The position numbers were made by a program, and so were the translations under genes. Below are positions 18,040 to 27,279 of a DNA stretch of 64,000 bases, in pieces. The DNA is from Nocardioides solisilvae (GTDB taxonomy: Bacteria > Actinomycetota > Actinomycetes > Propionibacteriales > Nocardioidaceae). Location: positions 372,001-436,000 of the forward strand of contig NZ_QHKX01000002.1 in NCBI RefSeq assembly GCF_003194625.1, read 5' to 3'. Numbering within the stretch: the first letter of the stretch is position 1; every line of letters starts with the position of its first letter. The notes below the pieces were generated by a model, which had not been told where the DNA came from, did not search any database, and saw only the letters and a list, made by a program, of their open reading frames with translations.

Positions 18040-18639
18040 CTACTGGGTGGCGGGTTTCCAGCTCGGTCGGGTGCCCTCGAAGCTCGTGATGACGTCCTCG
18101 TGGCCCAGCGTGATGCCGATGTCGTCGAGCCCCTCGAGCAGCCGCCAACGGGTGTAGTCGTCGATGTCGAACTCCGCGACGATCGCGTCCTCGCCCTCGC
18201 CGGCACGGATCGTGCGGCTCTCGAGGTCGACGGTCACCTCGGCACCCGGGTGGGCCTCGAGGTGGTCCTGGAGCCGCAGCACGACCTTCTCGTCCACCTG
18301 GGCCGCGAGCAGGCCGGCCTTGCCGGAGTTGCCGCGGAAGATGTCGGCGAAGCGCGGGGAGACGACGACCTTGAAGCCGTAGTTCTGCAGCGCCCAGACG
18401 GCGTGCTCGCGCGAGGAGCCCGTGCCGAAGTCGGGCCCGGCGACGAGCACGGAGCCGTTCGCGTAGGCGGGCTGGTTGAGGACGAACGCCGGGTCGTTGC
18501 GCCACGCGGCGAAGAGCCCGTCCTCGAACCCGCTGCGCGTCACGCGCTTGAGGTAGACCGCGGGGATGATCTGGTCGGTGTCCACGTTGGTGCGGCGCAG
18601 CGGGACGCCCACGCCGGTGTGGGTGGTGAACTTCTCCAC
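18040..18639 (-). CDS. leuD: 3-isopropylmalate dehydratase small subunit
   Basis: This 199-residue subunit completes the active site of isopropylmalate isomerase (second step of leucine synthesis). It has the swivelling-domain motifs [39 protein letters not shown] and NSGKAGLL. The GTG start lies one base after the leuC stop, so the two subunits are co-translated. Downstream is hup on the same strand after about 117 bases. Confidence 0.96.
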   Translation of the reverse strand: MEKFTTHTGVGVPLRRTNVDTDQIIPAVYLKRVTRSGFEDGLFAAWRNDPAFVLNQPAYANGSVLVAGPDFGTGSSREHAVWALQNYGFKVVVSPRFADIFRGNSGKAGLLAAQVDEKVVLRLQDHLEAHPGAEVTVDLESRTIRAGEGEDAIVAEFDIDDYTRWRLLEGLDDIGITLGHEDVITSFEGTRPSWKPATQ

Positions 18640-18640
18640 G

Positions 18641-20068
18641 TCAGCTCTCCTTGCTCGCGGCGCCGACCAGCTCCAGGTCGGCCGGGGACGACAGGGTGCC
18701 GCGGACCGCGGTGGCGGCCGCGACGGGGACCGAGACCAGGTGGGTGCGCCCGCCCTTGCCCTGGCGCCCCTCGAAGTTGCGGTTCGACGTCGACGCGCTC
18801 CGCTCCTGCGGTGCGAGCTGGTCGGGGTTCATGCCCAGGCACATGGAGCAGCCGGCGCCACGCCACTCCGCACCGGCGGCGACGAAGATCTTGTCCAGGC
18901 CCTCGGCCTCGGCCTGCAGCCGCACCCGCGCCGAGCCCGGCACCACGAGCAGGCGGGTGCCCTCGGCGACCCGGTGCCCCTCCAGGACCTGGGCCGCGAG
19001 CCGCAGGTCCTCGATCCGGCCGTTGGTGCAGGAACCCACGAAGACGGTGTCCACCTTGACCTCGCGCATCGGGGTCCCGGCCTCGAGGCCCATGTACTCC
19101 AGCGCCTTCTGCGTGGTGAGGCGGTCGCCCTCGTCCTCGAAGTCGTCCGGGCTGGGGACGTTGCCGCCCAGGGGCACGCCCTGGCCGGGGTTGGTCCCCC
19201 AGGTGACGAAGGGCGTCATCGTCGAGGCGTCGAGCACGATCTCCTTGTCGAAGACCGCGTCGTCGTCGGTGACCAGCGTGCGCCAGTGCGCGACCGCGGC
19301 GTCCCAGTCGCCGCCCTTCGGAGCCTCGGGCTTGTCCTGGATGTAGTCGAAGGTGGTCTGGTCGGGGGCGATCATCCCGGCCTTCGCGCCCCACTCGATC
19401 GACATGTTGCAGACCGTCATGCGGCCCTCCATCGAGAGCTCCTCGATGGCCTGGCCGCGGTACTCCACGATGTAGCCCTGTCCGCCGCCGGTGCCGGTGT
19501 GGGCGATCAGCGTCAGGACGAGGTCCTTGGCGGTGACGCCCTCGGGCAGGCTGCCGTTGACCGTGACCGCCATGGTCCTGGGCTTCGCCTGGGTCAGCGT
19601 CTGGGTCGCCAGCACGTGCTCGACCTCGGAGGTGCCGATGCCGAAGGCGATGGCGCCGAAGGCTCCGTGGGTCGAGGTGTGGCTGTCGCCGCAGACGATC
19701 GTCATCCCCGGCTGGGTCAGGCCCAGCTGGGGGCCGACCACGTGGACGATGCCCTGCTCGACGTCGCCCAGCGGGTGCAGGCGGACGCCGAACTCGGCGG
19801 CGTTCTTGCGCAGGGTCTCGACCTGCGTCCGGCTGACCGGGTCGGCGATCGGCTTGTCCCAGTCCAGGGTCGGGACGTTGTGGTCCTCGGTGGCCAGGGT
19901 CAGGTCCGGACGACGCACCCGGCGGCCGGCGAGCCGCAGCCCGTCGAAGGCCTGCGGGCTGGTCACCTCGTGGATGAGGTGGAGGTCGATGTAGAGCAGG
20001 TCGGGCTCACCCTCAGCACTCCGGACGACGTGCTCGTCCCACACCTTCTCGGCCAGGGTCTTGCCCAT
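18641..20068 (-). CDS. leuC: 3-isopropylmalate dehydratase large subunit
   Basis: This 475-residue aconitase-family subunit carries the 4Fe-4S cluster of isopropylmalate isomerase. The cluster cysteines are in VGSCTNGR and in [11 protein letters not shown]. Other conserved blocks are [20 protein letters not shown] and [19 protein letters not shown]. The ATG at 20068 has AGAGGAG upstream; the 13 extra residues of the longer frame are discarded. It is divergent from the IclR regulator at 20174. Confidence 0.97.
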   Translation of the reverse strand: MGKTLAEKVWDEHVVRSAEGEPDLLYIDLHLIHEVTSPQAFDGLRLAGRRVRRPDLTLATEDHNVPTLDWDKPIADPVSRTQVETLRKNAAEFGVRLHPLGDVEQGIVHVVGPQLGLTQPGMTIVCGDSHTSTHGAFGAIAFGIGTSEVEHVLATQTLTQAKPRTMAVTVNGSLPEGVTAKDLVLTLIAHTGTGGGQGYIVEYRGQAIEELSMEGRMTVCNMSIEWGAKAGMIAPDQTTFDYIQDKPEAPKGGDWDAAVAHWRTLVTDDDAVFDKEIVLDASTMTPFVTWGTNPGQGVPLGGNVPSPDDFEDEGDRLTTQKALEYMGLEAGTPMREVKVDTVFVGSCTNGRIEDLRLAAQVLEGHRVAEGTRLLVVPGSARVRLQAEAEGLDKIFVAAGAEWRGAGCSMCLGMNPDQLAPQERSASTSNRNFEGRQGKGGRTHLVSVPVAAATAVRGTLSSPADLELVGAASKES

Positions 20069-20152
20069 GGACCTGCTCCTCTCTGCCGGGGCATGCCGGG
20101 GCGGCATACCCGATCTGGGTCATGTGTCGAGGCTACTCTTGCATCCCAACTT

Positions 20153-20164
20153 CTGAGACGTCAG
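20153..20164. promoter_or_regulatory. Candidate operator between leuC and ndgR
   Basis: CTGAGACGTCAG is an imperfect palindrome (CTGA, four bases, TCAG). It lies ten bases before the ndgR start and about 85 bases before leuC, where a regulator controlling both directions would bind. The link to NdgR is inference from position. Confidence 0.45.
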
Positions 20165-20173
20165 TATTGCCAT

Positions 20174-20896
20174 ATGGACAACTCAAGCGGAGTCGGGGTC
20201 CTCGACAAGGCCGCTCTCGTGCTCGCCGCCCTGGAGGCCGGACCTGCCACCCTGGCCGGGCTCGTGGCCGGCACCGGACTGGCCCGACCCACGGCACATC
20301 GTCTCGCGGTGGCCCTGGAGCACCACCGGCTGGTGGCCCGCGACATGCAGGGCCGGTTCGTGCTGGGCCCGCGCCTGGCCGAGCTCTCGGCGGCAGCGGG
20401 GGAGGACCGCCTGCTCGCCGCGGCCGGCCCGGTGCTCGCGCGGCTCCGGGACATCACGGGCGAGTCCGCCCAGCTGTGGCGCCGCCAGGGGGAGCACCGG
20501 GTCTGCGTCGCCGCTGCCGAGCGCCCCAGCGGCCTGCGCGACACCATCCCCGTGGGTTCGCAGCTCACCATGCGGGCGGGCTCCGCGGCCCAGGTCCTGC
20601 TGGCCTGGGAGGACCCGGAGCGGATGCACCGCGGCCTGCAGAACGCGGCGTACTCGGCGACCGCGCTCTCGGGGATCCGCCGCCGCGGATGGGCCCAGAG
20701 CGTCGGCGAGCGGGAGCAGGGCGTGGCGTCGGTCTCGGCGCCGGTCCGCTCCCCCGGCGGCAAGATCATCGCGGCGGTCTCGGTCTCCGGCCCCCTCGAG
20801 CGACTCTCCCGCCAGCCCGGCCGGATGCACGCCCCCGCCGTCCTGGCTGCCGCCGAGCGGCTCTCGGAGTCCCTGCGCCGCGCCGCCGCCGAGTGA
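20174..20896 (+). CDS. ndgR: IclR-family regulator, NdgR/LtbR-like
   Basis: This 240-residue regulator has an N-terminal winged helix (LDKAALVLAALEAGPATLAG, then GLARPTAHRLAVALE) and a C-terminal IclR effector domain. In Streptomyces and Corynebacterium the orthologues NdgR and LtbR lie divergent to leuCD and control leucine synthesis and other amino-acid genes. The identical arrangement here supports the same role; that is inference from synteny. The ATG follows the sequence TTGCCAT with no strong ribosome binding site. Confidence 0.88.
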   Translation: MDNSSGVGVLDKAALVLAALEAGPATLAGLVAGTGLARPTAHRLAVALEHHRLVARDMQGRFVLGPRLAELSAAAGEDRLLAAAGPVLARLRDITGESAQLWRRQGEHRVCVAAAERPSGLRDTIPVGSQLTMRAGSAAQVLLAWEDPERMHRGLQNAAYSATALSGIRRRGWAQSVGEREQGVASVSAPVRSPGGKIIAAVSVSGPLERLSRQPGRMHAPAVLAAAERLSESLRRAAAE

Positions 20897-20902
20897 CCGG
20901 CC

Positions 20903-20927
20903 GCCCGTCCGGCGTGGCCGGACGGGC
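20903..20927. terminator. Terminator between ndgR and ogt
   Basis: A perfect 10-bp stem (GCCCGTCCGG and its complement) with a five-base loop separates the convergent ends of ndgR and ogt. No U-tract is present. Confidence 0.6.
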
Positions 20928-20932
20928 ACGGG

Positions 20933-21412
20933 TCAGAAGAGGCCCTCAGTCTCGAGCCCGAGCAGCAACTGCTTGCGCTCGAGGCCGCCGGCGTACCCGG
21001 TGAGGGTGCCGTTGGCGCCGATCACCCGGTGGCAGGGCACGACGATCGGGATCGGGTTGCGGCCGTTGGCCAGGCCGACCGCGCGCGACGCCGCGACGGT
21101 GAGCCCGAGCCGCAGGGCAACCTGTCCGTACGACGCCGTCTCGCCGTAGCCGATCGACCTGAGCTGCTGCCAGACTCGCTGCTGGAAGTCGCTGCCCACC
21201 GGGGCGAGCGGCAGGTCGAAGACGGTCAGCTCGCGGGCGAAGTACGCCGCCAGCTGGCGGACCGCCTCGGCCAGCACCGGGTGGTCGTCCCGACGCTCGC
21301 CCCGCCCGGCGTCGCCGGCCGGCGCGAAGGGCGAGAACTCGATCCGGGTGATCGCCCCGTCCCGCTCGGTGATCCGCAGCTCCCCCACCGGGGAGTCCGT
21401 CACTGTCCACAT
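20933..21412 (-). CDS. ogt: Methylated-DNA--protein-cysteine methyltransferase
   Basis: This 159-residue suicide enzyme removes O6-alkyl groups from guanine onto its own cysteine in the motif [12 protein letters not shown]. The helix-turn-helix block [15 protein letters not shown] and the Asn hinge (GLANGRNP) are present. Its start overlaps the 3' end of the ada-alkA gene by 13 bases, so the two form an alkylation-repair operon, as in Mycobacterium. Confidence 0.95.
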   Translation of the reverse strand: MWTVTDSPVGELRITERDGAITRIEFSPFAPAGDAGRGERRDDHPVLAEAVRQLAAYFARELTVFDLPLAPVGSDFQQRVWQQLRSIGYGETASYGQVALRLGLTVAASRAVGLANGRNPIPIVVPCHRVIGANGTLTGYAGGLERKQLLLGLETEGLF

Positions 21413-22977
21413 GGGTCCCGCTCCTCACGTCTGCTCGTGCCTGGTCCCTGACGGCCTGGTCCCTGACGGCCTGGTCCCTGCCGGTCCCCGCTGCCGTCAC
21501 CGTCCGACAGGCTGTGCCACAGCTGCACCTGCGCGTAAGAGCGCCAGGGCCGCCACGCCCGGCTCGTCGCCCCCGCCGCGGCCGGGTCCAGGCCCAGCAG
21601 ACGCAGCGCGTCGCGGGTACCGGTGTCCGTCGGCAGGAAGAGGTCGGGGTGCCCGAGCGCGCGCATGCCGACGTAGTCGGCCGTCCAGGGACCGATCCCG
21701 GGCAGTGCGAGCATCGCGGCGCGGGCCTCGTCCCGGTCCGCGCCGCGGTCCAGCCGGAGCCCGCCCCCGGCCAGGGCCGCCGCGAGCCCCACGAGCGCGC
21801 GCCCCCTGGCCCGGGGCATGGGCAGCGTCCCCGGGTCCAGGGCGGCGACCGCCCCGGCCTCGGGGAAGAGCCGGTCCAGGCCGGGCACGGTGGTGACGAC
21901 CTGCTCCCCCGTCGCACCGGCCAGCCGGGCGGCGGCGGTCCGGGCGGCGGCGACGCTCACCTGCTGGCCGAGGACGGCCCTGAACGCCACCTCCGCGCCG
22001 TCGACGTGCCCCGGCACCCGCAGCCCCGGCGCACGACGCAGGAGACCGCCGAGCAACGGGTCGGAGCCCAGCACCTCGGCGACGCCCACCGGGTCGCAGT
22101 CGGCGTCCAGGAGCCGGCGCACGCGCTCCACCGCGGCCGACGTGTCGCGCAGGTCGGCGAGGACGAAGGTGGCCGGCACCAGGGCGGTCCCGGGACCGTC
22201 GAGGTCGCGGAGCTCCACGCTGACGGTGCCCGGACCGTGCGGCAGCCGCAGGGTCCGGGAGTACGTCGTCCCTGCGACGAGCTCCACCCCCGGCACCGCG
22301 CGCCGGGCCAGGAACTCGCGCAGGGCGGCCCCGGCGAACGGCGTGCGCACCGCCAGCCGCACGGGCACGGTGCCGCGGGGCGTCGGCGCCGCCGCACCCC
22401 GGCCCCGGAGGTCGGACGGGGTGCTCCCGTAGACCTCCCGCACGGTGTCGTTGAACTGGCGCACGCTGGAGAACCCGGCCGCGAAGGCGACGTCGGCCAG
22501 TCGCAGGTCCGTGCCCTGCAGGAGGGCGCGGGCGGTCTGGGCCCGGCGGGCCCGGGCCAGGGCCAGGGGGCCGGCGCCGAGCTCGCGGACCAGCAGCCGC
22601 CCCAGGTGGCGCGGCGAGTAGCCGAGCGAGGCGGCGAGCCCCTCGACCCCGTCGCGGTCGACGACGCCATCGGCCACCAGCCGCATCGCGCGGCCGGCCA
22701 CGTCGGCGGCGGCGTCCCACCCGGGCGAGCCGGGCACCGCGTCCGGGAGGCAGCGCTTGCAGGCCCGGTAGCCGGCGGCCTGTGCCGCGGCCGCGGTCGG
22801 GTGGAAGGTGACGTTGCGACGGCCCGGCGTCCGCGCCGGGCACGACGGCCGGCAGTAGATGCCGGTGGTGCGCACCGCGGTGTAGAAGACCCCGTCGAAC
22901 CGCCGGTCCCGGCTGCGGACGGCGCGGTAGCAGGACTCGGGGTCGAGTCCGCCGGGTCCGTCGGGGGTTCGGGTCAT
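21400..22977 (-). CDS. alkA: Ada-type regulator fused to AlkA 3-methyladenine DNA glycosylase II
   Basis: This 525-residue fusion contains three parts. An N-terminal Ada zinc domain takes methyl groups from phosphotriesters (YCRPSCPAR and CKRCLPD supply the four Cys). An AraC-type helix-turn-helix region follows ([22 protein letters not shown]). The last part is an AlkA glycosylase with the HhH motif [19 protein letters not shown] and its catalytic Asp in FLPTDTG. It both senses and repairs alkylation and should activate its own operon with ogt. The extreme C-terminus has a 5-residue tandem repeat (QGPGR). Confidence 0.95.
   Translation of the reverse strand: MTRTPDGPGGLDPESCYRAVRSRDRRFDGVFYTAVRTTGIYCRPSCPARTPGRRNVTFHPTAAAAQAAGYRACKRCLPDAVPGSPGWDAAADVAGRAMRLVADGVVDRDGVEGLAASLGYSPRHLGRLLVRELGAGPLALARARRAQTARALLQGTDLRLADVAFAAGFSSVRQFNDTVREVYGSTPSDLRGRGAAAPTPRGTVPVRLAVRTPFAGAALREFLARRAVPGVELVAGTTYSRTLRLPHGPGTVSVELRDLDGPGTALVPATFVLADLRDTSAAVERVRRLLDADCDPVGVAEVLGSDPLLGGLLRRAPGLRVPGHVDGAEVAFRAVLGQQVSVAAARTAAARLAGATGEQVVTTVPGLDRLFPEAGAVAALDPGTLPMPRARGRALVGLAAALAGGGLRLDRGADRDEARAAMLALPGIGPWTADYVGMRALGHPDLFLPTDTGTRDALRLLGLDPAAAGATSRAWRPWRSYAQVQLWHSLSDGDGSGDRQGPGRQGPGRQGPGTSRREERDPCGQ
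21439..21483. repeat. 15-bp tandem repeat, three copies
   Basis: The unit GCCTGGTCCCTGACG occurs three times head to tail; the first and third copies each differ slightly. On the minus strand it encodes QGPGR repeats at the C-terminus of the Ada-AlkA protein, so changes in copy number would keep the frame. Confidence 0.8.
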
Positions 22978-23054
22978 GCCCCCATCCTGCCCCTCGTCCC
23001 GGTCGACGTCTCGCGGAAATCGGACACGGCAGCCCGGGCGGGCGAGGCTCCGCC

Positions 23055-23591
23055 TCAGGCCGGTGGTCCCGGGTCGAGGCGACGCGCCATGAGGACGTCG
23101 TCGACCTCGCGCCCCTCCAGCACGAACTCGCCGCGCAGCACGCCCTCGACGACGAAGCCGGCCGACTCGTAGAGCCGGCGGGCGGTCGGGTTGGTCGAGA
23201 GCACCCGCAGCCCGACCTTGCGCAGGCCGCGCGCCCGGGCCGCCGCGAGCGTCGCGTCGAGCAGGAGTCGCCCGGCCCCGTGCCCCTGGTGGGCCGGATC
23301 GACGGCGAGGCCGTTGAGCAGGAGCACGTGCGCCCGGGAGGGCTCCGACAGGTGCTGCTGGAGCAGCGCGAAGCCGCACGGCACGCCCGCCCGCGTCGCC
23401 ACCAGCGCGTCGGCGGGGTCGAGCCGGTCGGAGAAGAACGGCTCCTCGGGGGACTTCCGGGGCATGGGGGTCACGGCCGGGTCCCAGGTCGCGAGGTCGA
23501 TCGCCCGCAGGCGCGGGCCGTCCTCGGCGCGGGCCACCCGGACCCGCACCTGGCGGCTCCCGTCGTCGGACGGGGACGTGTCGGTGGTCAC
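23055..23591 (-). CDS. GNAT-family N-acetyltransferase
   Basis: This 178-residue protein has the GNAT acetyl-CoA fold: a leading VRVARAEDGPRLRAIDLATW, the pyrophosphate-binding loop VDPAHQGHGAGRLLL, and the C-terminal NPTARRLYESAGFVVEGVLRGEF. The last block resembles RimJ/RimL-like and phosphinothricin-type acetyltransferases, but the substrate is unknown. It stands alone between the Ada-AlkA gene and the tRNA-Glu gene on the same strand. Confidence 0.85.
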   Translation of the reverse strand: MTTDTSPSDDGSRQVRVRVARAEDGPRLRAIDLATWDPAVTPMPRKSPEEPFFSDRLDPADALVATRAGVPCGFALLQQHLSEPSRAHVLLLNGLAVDPAHQGHGAGRLLLDATLAAARARGLRKVGLRVLSTNPTARRLYESAGFVVEGVLRGEFVLEGREVDDVLMARRLDPGPPA

Positions 23592-23623
23592 CCCCGGATC
23601 CTCCCACCGAGCGGGAACGACGA

Positions 23624-23658
23624 AGGGCCCCGGTCGGCGTCTCGCCTTCCGGGGCCCT
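23624..23658 (-). terminator. Terminator after tRNA-Glu
   Basis: A 10-bp perfect stem (AGGGCCCCGG and its complement, 15-base loop) starts about ten bases after the tRNA-Glu 3' end on the minus strand and is followed by the T-rich TTCGTCGTT. Confidence 0.65.
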
Positions 23659-23668
23659 CCACACTCTG

Positions 23669-23741
23669 TACCCCCGACCGGATTCGAACCGGCGCTACCG
23701 CCTTGAGAGGGCGGCGTGCTAGGCCGCTACACAACGGGGGC
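23669..23741 (-). tRNA. tRNA-Glu(CTC)
   Basis: A 73-base cloverleaf can be folded on the minus strand, with acceptor arm GCCCCCG, anticodon arm CCGCC-CTCTCAA-GGCGG (anticodon CTC, reading GAG) and the T-arm GGTTCGAATCC. The discriminator base is A. The CCA is not encoded. It shares a neighbourhood with tRNA-Gln and gltX, the synthetase that charges it. Confidence 0.97.
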
Positions 23742-23814
23742 TTGAGCTGTGCTGCTCGGGACCGGGGCCCCGGGCAACGGAGCGAAACTCTAGACGAACC
23801 TGTCGTTTCGCACC

Positions 23815-23839
23815 AAATCCCGGCCTGCGGCCGGGATTT
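23815..23839 (-). terminator. Stem-loop between the two tRNA genes
   Basis: AAATCCCGGCC and its perfect complement form an 11-bp stem with a three-base loop just downstream of tRNA-Gln. It could terminate tRNA-Gln or be a processing site between the two tRNAs. Confidence 0.6.
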
Positions 23840-23841
23840 CG

Positions 23842-23913
23842 CTGGGATACAAGGACTCGAACCTTGACTAACTGAACCAGAATCAGTCGTGCTGCCAATT
23901 ACACCATATCCCA
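23842..23913 (-). tRNA. tRNA-Gln(CTG)
   Basis: A 72-base cloverleaf on the minus strand has acceptor arm TGGGATA, anticodon arm ACTGA-TTCTGGT-TCAGT (anticodon CTG, reading CAG), the T-arm GGTTCGAGTCC and discriminator G. CCA is not encoded. In actinobacteria this tRNA is first charged with Glu by GltX and then amidated by GatCAB. Confidence 0.96.
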
Positions 23914-23937
23914 CTGTCAGGGCCCGTCGGGGCGCCC

Positions 23938-24963
23938 TCAGGCCCCCTGGGGAGCCGAGCCAGAACGATACACGGGGCGGTCCGGCCCGGCCAAAACGCC
24001 CCGGTCGACCGTCCGCGGGAGACCCATCCGGCGCGCCGCCCACCAGGCGAGGCCGAGGTAGACGAGGGACTGGGTCAGGGTGCCCGGCAGGCTCCACCAG
24101 CTGCCACCCGTGGGGTTGAGCGCGTCGCCCAGGTCGGCGAAGGCCAGCGCCAGGCCGAAGGCCAGGAAGTTGTTGAGCACGTGCATGGCGATCGCCGCCT
24201 CCAGCCCCCCGGTGACCACCACCAGCACCCCGGCGACCAGGCCGAAGGCGAAGCGGTCGAAGAAGACCGGGAGGTCCTGGGCGCCGTGCGCGAGGCCGAA
24301 GAGCAGGGCCGGCACGACCACGGCGAGGACCCGGGCGAGCAGCTCACCGCCCACGAGGCCGCCGATGGCCTGGGTGAGGTAGCCGCGGAAGAGGTACTCC
24401 TCCCCCGCGGCCTGCCACGGCGTCAGCAGCAGCACGACCAGGAGGAAGTCGCGCGTCGTGCTGGTGAAGTCGTTGGCCTCCACCGCGGCTCCCGCGACGT
24501 CCTGGGGCACCAGGGCCGTGACGACGAGGGTGGCGACCAGCGCGAGGACCGAGAGGCCGAAGCAGGCCGTGAAGTACCGCCACCGCATCCGCGGCCCGAC
24601 GGAGGTGACCCAGCGCAGCGGCAGGCGGTGCAGCAGCCTGCTGGCCGCCCAGACGAGCCCGATGGCGCTGGCCAGGACGACGTTGAGGAAGGCGAGCGTC
24701 AGCGGGGACGGGTCCCGGGTGTCGACGAGCTCCTGCAGGGAGTCCACGAGCGGCTCGCCCAGCGCCACGAAGCCGACGGCGAAGACCAGCTGCCAGACCA
24801 GCGGGGCCAGCAGGAAGGCCCCGACCAGCACGACCAGGACGCCCAGCAGCGGGCGCCACGCGCCGCGGGGCCCCGCCCGGTGCAGCCGGTGGTACTCCAG
24901 CCGCGCCTCGGCCGGCGTCTCGCGGCCGGGCGCGGTCCCGGGGACGGGCGGGGCGACGTCCAC
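23938..24963 (-). CDS. CPBP family intramembrane glutamic endopeptidase
   Basis: This 341-residue protein has about eight hydrophobic helices and the CAAX-protease (Abi/CPBP) motifs: EEYLFRG with the catalytic glutamate pair, FGLAHGAQD and the final HVLNNFLAFG. These enzymes cut within membranes; in bacteria roles range from bacteriocin self-immunity to signal processing, and the target here is unknown. The GTG start lies one base after the gltX stop, which suggests co-transcription with gltX and the downstream tRNAs. Confidence 0.88.
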   Translation of the reverse strand: MDVAPPVPGTAPGRETPAEARLEYHRLHRAGPRGAWRPLLGVLVVLVGAFLLAPLVWQLVFAVGFVALGEPLVDSLQELVDTRDPSPLTLAFLNVVLASAIGLVWAASRLLHRLPLRWVTSVGPRMRWRYFTACFGLSVLALVATLVVTALVPQDVAGAAVEANDFTSTTRDFLLVVLLLTPWQAAGEEYLFRGYLTQAIGGLVGGELLARVLAVVVPALLFGLAHGAQDLPVFFDRFAFGLVAGVLVVVTGGLEAAIAMHVLNNFLAFGLALAFADLGDALNPTGGSWWSLPGTLTQSLVYLGLAWWAARRMGLPRTVDRGVLAGPDRPVYRSGSAPQGA

Positions 24964-24964
24964 G

Positions 24965-26428
24965 TCAGCCCAGGGCGGCGGCGAGGCGGCCCAGGCTCCG
25001 CTCCCGGCCCAGCAGCTCCATGGACTCGAAGAGCGGGGGCGAGACCTTGCGGCCGCTGACGGCGATCCGCACCGGGCCGAAGGCGTGCCGCGGCTTGAGC
25101 CCGCGCTCCTCGACCAGGGAGGTGCGCAGCGCCTGCTCGATCTCGGCGGTCGACCACGTCTGGAGGGCCTGCAGCGCGTCGTGCGCCGCTCGCACGACCT
25201 CGAGGCCGGGCTCGTCGAGCTCCTCGCTGCGGACGAACTCCTCCTCGGCCACGAAGAGGAAAGCCAGCATCGGAGCCGCCTCGGTGAGCTTGTTCATCCG
25301 CTCCGCCACCAGCGGCATGGCGAGCTCGAGCATGCGGGCGTCGGCGTCGTGCACCGGGTCGCCCAGCACGCCCTCGGCCTTGAGGAACGGGATCACCCGG
25401 TGGGTCAGCTCGTCGAGCGAGAGCATCCGCATGTGGTCGGCGTTGATCGCCTCGGCCTTCTTGAGGTCGAAGCGGGCCGGGTTGGGGTTCACGTCGGCCA
25501 GGTCGAACTTCTCCACCATCTCGGCCAGCGTGAAGACGTCGCGGTCGGCGGCGATCGCCCAGCCGAGCAGGGCGAGGTAGTTGAGCAGCCCCTCGGGCAG
25601 GAAGCCCTGCTCGCGGTAGAGCTCCATGTGGGCCTCGGGGTCCCGCTTGGAGAGCTTCTTGTTGCCCTCCCCCATCACGTAGGGCAGGTGGCCGAACTGC
25701 GGGGTCTCCTTCGCGACTCCGACGGCCTTGAGGGCGTCGAAGAGGGCGATCTGGCGCGGGGTGCTGGAGAGCAGGTCTTCGCCGCGCAGCACGTGGGTGA
25801 TCTCCATCAACGCGTCGTCCACGGGGGCCACGAGGGTGTAGAGCGGGTCGCCGTTGGCCCGGCACAGCGCGAAGTCGGGCACGAACTCGGTCTGGAAGGT
25901 GATCCGGCCACGGACCAGGTCGTCGAAGCCGATCTCGCCCTCGGGCATCCGGAAGCGCACGACCGGCTTGCGTCCCTCGGCGCGGAAGGCCTCGACCTGC
26001 TCGTCGGTCAGGTCGCGGCAGAAGCCGTCGTACCCCATGACCTTCGAGCCGGCGGCCTTGCGCCGGGCGGTCGGCTCGTCGCCGGTGCAGTAGCAGTCGT
26101 AGGTGTAGCGGCTCTCCCGGAGCCTCGTCAGGACGTCGGCGTAGAGGTCGCCGCGCTCCGACTGCCGGTAGGGGCCGTACGGACCGCCCTTCAGCGGCCC
26201 CTCGTCCCAGTCGAGCCCGAGCCACTGCATGAGGTCGATCAGCGACTCGTAGGACTCGACGGTGTTGCGCTCCTTGTCGGTGTCCTCGATCCGGAAGACG
26301 AAGGTGCCGCCGTGGTGCCGGGCGAACGCCCAGTTGAAGAGCGCCGTGCGGGCCAACCCCACGTGGGGGCTGCCGGTCGGGCTGGGCGCCATCCGGACGC
26401 GGACCGGACGTGCGGGGGTGCTGTTCAA
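24965..26428 (-). CDS. gltX: Glutamate--tRNA ligase
   Basis: This 487-residue class I synthetase has the HIGH-type motif PSPTGSPHVGLARTALFNW and the KMSKS-type motif KKLSKRDPEAH. The TTG start at 26428 is chosen because it overlaps the FAH stop as TTGA, giving the N-terminus LNSTPARPVRVRMAPSPTG. Actinobacteria lack glutaminyl-tRNA synthetase, so this enzyme is expected to charge both tRNA-Glu and tRNA-Gln; both tRNA genes lie just downstream. Confidence 0.95.
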   Translation of the reverse strand: MNSTPARPVRVRMAPSPTGSPHVGLARTALFNWAFARHHGGTFVFRIEDTDKERNTVESYESLIDLMQWLGLDWDEGPLKGGPYGPYRQSERGDLYADVLTRLRESRYTYDCYCTGDEPTARRKAAGSKVMGYDGFCRDLTDEQVEAFRAEGRKPVVRFRMPEGEIGFDDLVRGRITFQTEFVPDFALCRANGDPLYTLVAPVDDALMEITHVLRGEDLLSSTPRQIALFDALKAVGVAKETPQFGHLPYVMGEGNKKLSKRDPEAHMELYREQGFLPEGLLNYLALLGWAIAADRDVFTLAEMVEKFDLADVNPNPARFDLKKAEAINADHMRMLSLDELTHRVIPFLKAEGVLGDPVHDADARMLELAMPLVAERMNKLTEAAPMLAFLFVAEEEFVRSEELDEPGLEVVRAAHDALQALQTWSTAEIEQALRTSLVEERGLKPRHAFGPVRIAVSGRKVSPPLFESMELLGRERSLGRLAAALG

Positions 26429-27234
26429 CGCTGGGCCACCTTGTTCGTGAGGGTTCCGATGCCGGCGATCGAGACCTCGACCTCGTCGCCGACCTGCATG
26501 GGTCCGACGCCTGCAGGGGTGCCGGTGAGGATGACGTCGCCGGGCAGCAGCGTCATCACGCTCGAGACGTACGCCACCAGTGACGGCACGTCGTGGACCA
26601 GGTCGGCGGTCGTGCCGTCCTGGACCAGGTCGCCGTTGAGGTGGGTCTGGATCGCGACCCCGTCGGCGAAGGTCTGCGGGTCCAGGTCGGTCTCGATCCA
26701 CGGCCCGAGCGGGCAGAACGAGTCGAACCCCTTGGCCCGGGTGAACTGGCCGTCCTTGCGCTGCAGGTCGCGGGCGGTGACGTCGTTGCCGATCGTGTAG
26801 CCGTGGATCACGTCGGTGGCCTGCTCCGGCGGGACGTCGCGGCAGATCCGGCCGATGACGACGGCGAGCTCGCCCTCGTAGTGCAGGTCGGAGGTCTGCG
26901 GCGGGTACCAGATCGGGTCGCCGGGGCCCACCACCGAGGTGTTGGGCTTGATGAACATCATCGGCTCGTCGGGCACCTCGTGGCCGAGCTCGGCGGCGTG
27001 GTCGGCGTAGTTGCGGCCGATCCCGACCACCTTGCTCCGCGGCAGCACCGGCGCGAGCAGGCGCACGTCGGAGAGCTTGTGCTCGACCTGCAGCAGCTTG
27101 ACGCCCACGTAGAGGGGGTCGCCGGCGAGCGCCACGACGACGCTGTCCTCGGCGGGCTGGCCGAGCTCGTCGACCTCCCCGGTCACGACGCCGTACATCG
27201 GCTCTTCCCCGGTGGTGAATCTGGCGATACGCAC
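26425..27234 (-). CDS. Fumarylacetoacetate hydrolase family protein
   Basis: This 269-residue protein has the FAH fold with the metal-binding residues in DLHYEGELAVVIG and the blocks VVGIGRNYADHAAELGHE, GYTIGNDVTARDLQ and ILTGTPAGVG. Members hydrolyse or decarboxylate acylpyruvates and related diketo acids; the substrate is not known. The GTG start lies six bases after TAGGCT, suggesting a leaderless message. The 4-base overlap with gltX couples the two although they have no obvious metabolic link. Confidence 0.9.
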   Translation of the reverse strand: MRIARFTTGEEPMYGVVTGEVDELGQPAEDSVVVALAGDPLYVGVKLLQVEHKLSDVRLLAPVLPRSKVVGIGRNYADHAAELGHEVPDEPMMFIKPNTSVVGPGDPIWYPPQTSDLHYEGELAVVIGRICRDVPPEQATDVIHGYTIGNDVTARDLQRKDGQFTRAKGFDSFCPLGPWIETDLDPQTFADGVAIQTHLNGDLVQDGTTADLVHDVPSLVAYVSSVMTLLPGDVILTGTPAGVGPMQVGDEVEVSIAGIGTLTNKVAQR

Positions 27235-27240
27235 CCGCCG

Positions 27241-27272
27241 AGCCTATCCGCCCACCCGTGGCCGCCTACCCT
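27241..27272. promoter_or_regulatory. Overlapping divergent -10 boxes at 27.25 kb
   Basis: TAGGCT on the minus strand (27241-27246) is six bases before the FAH start, and TACCCT on the plus strand (27267-27272) is seven bases before the GTG at 27280. Each predicted -35 region falls on the other -10 box, so the promoters should compete. Confidence 0.55.
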
Positions 27273-27279
27273 TGGCCGC

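Noticed and set aside
20118..20173. A short minus-strand ORF (MAILTSQKLGCKSSLDT) before leuC as a possible leader peptide
   Set aside because: It overlaps the ndgR promoter, no terminator or competing hairpin lies between it and leuC, and only three of its codons are Leu or Ile.
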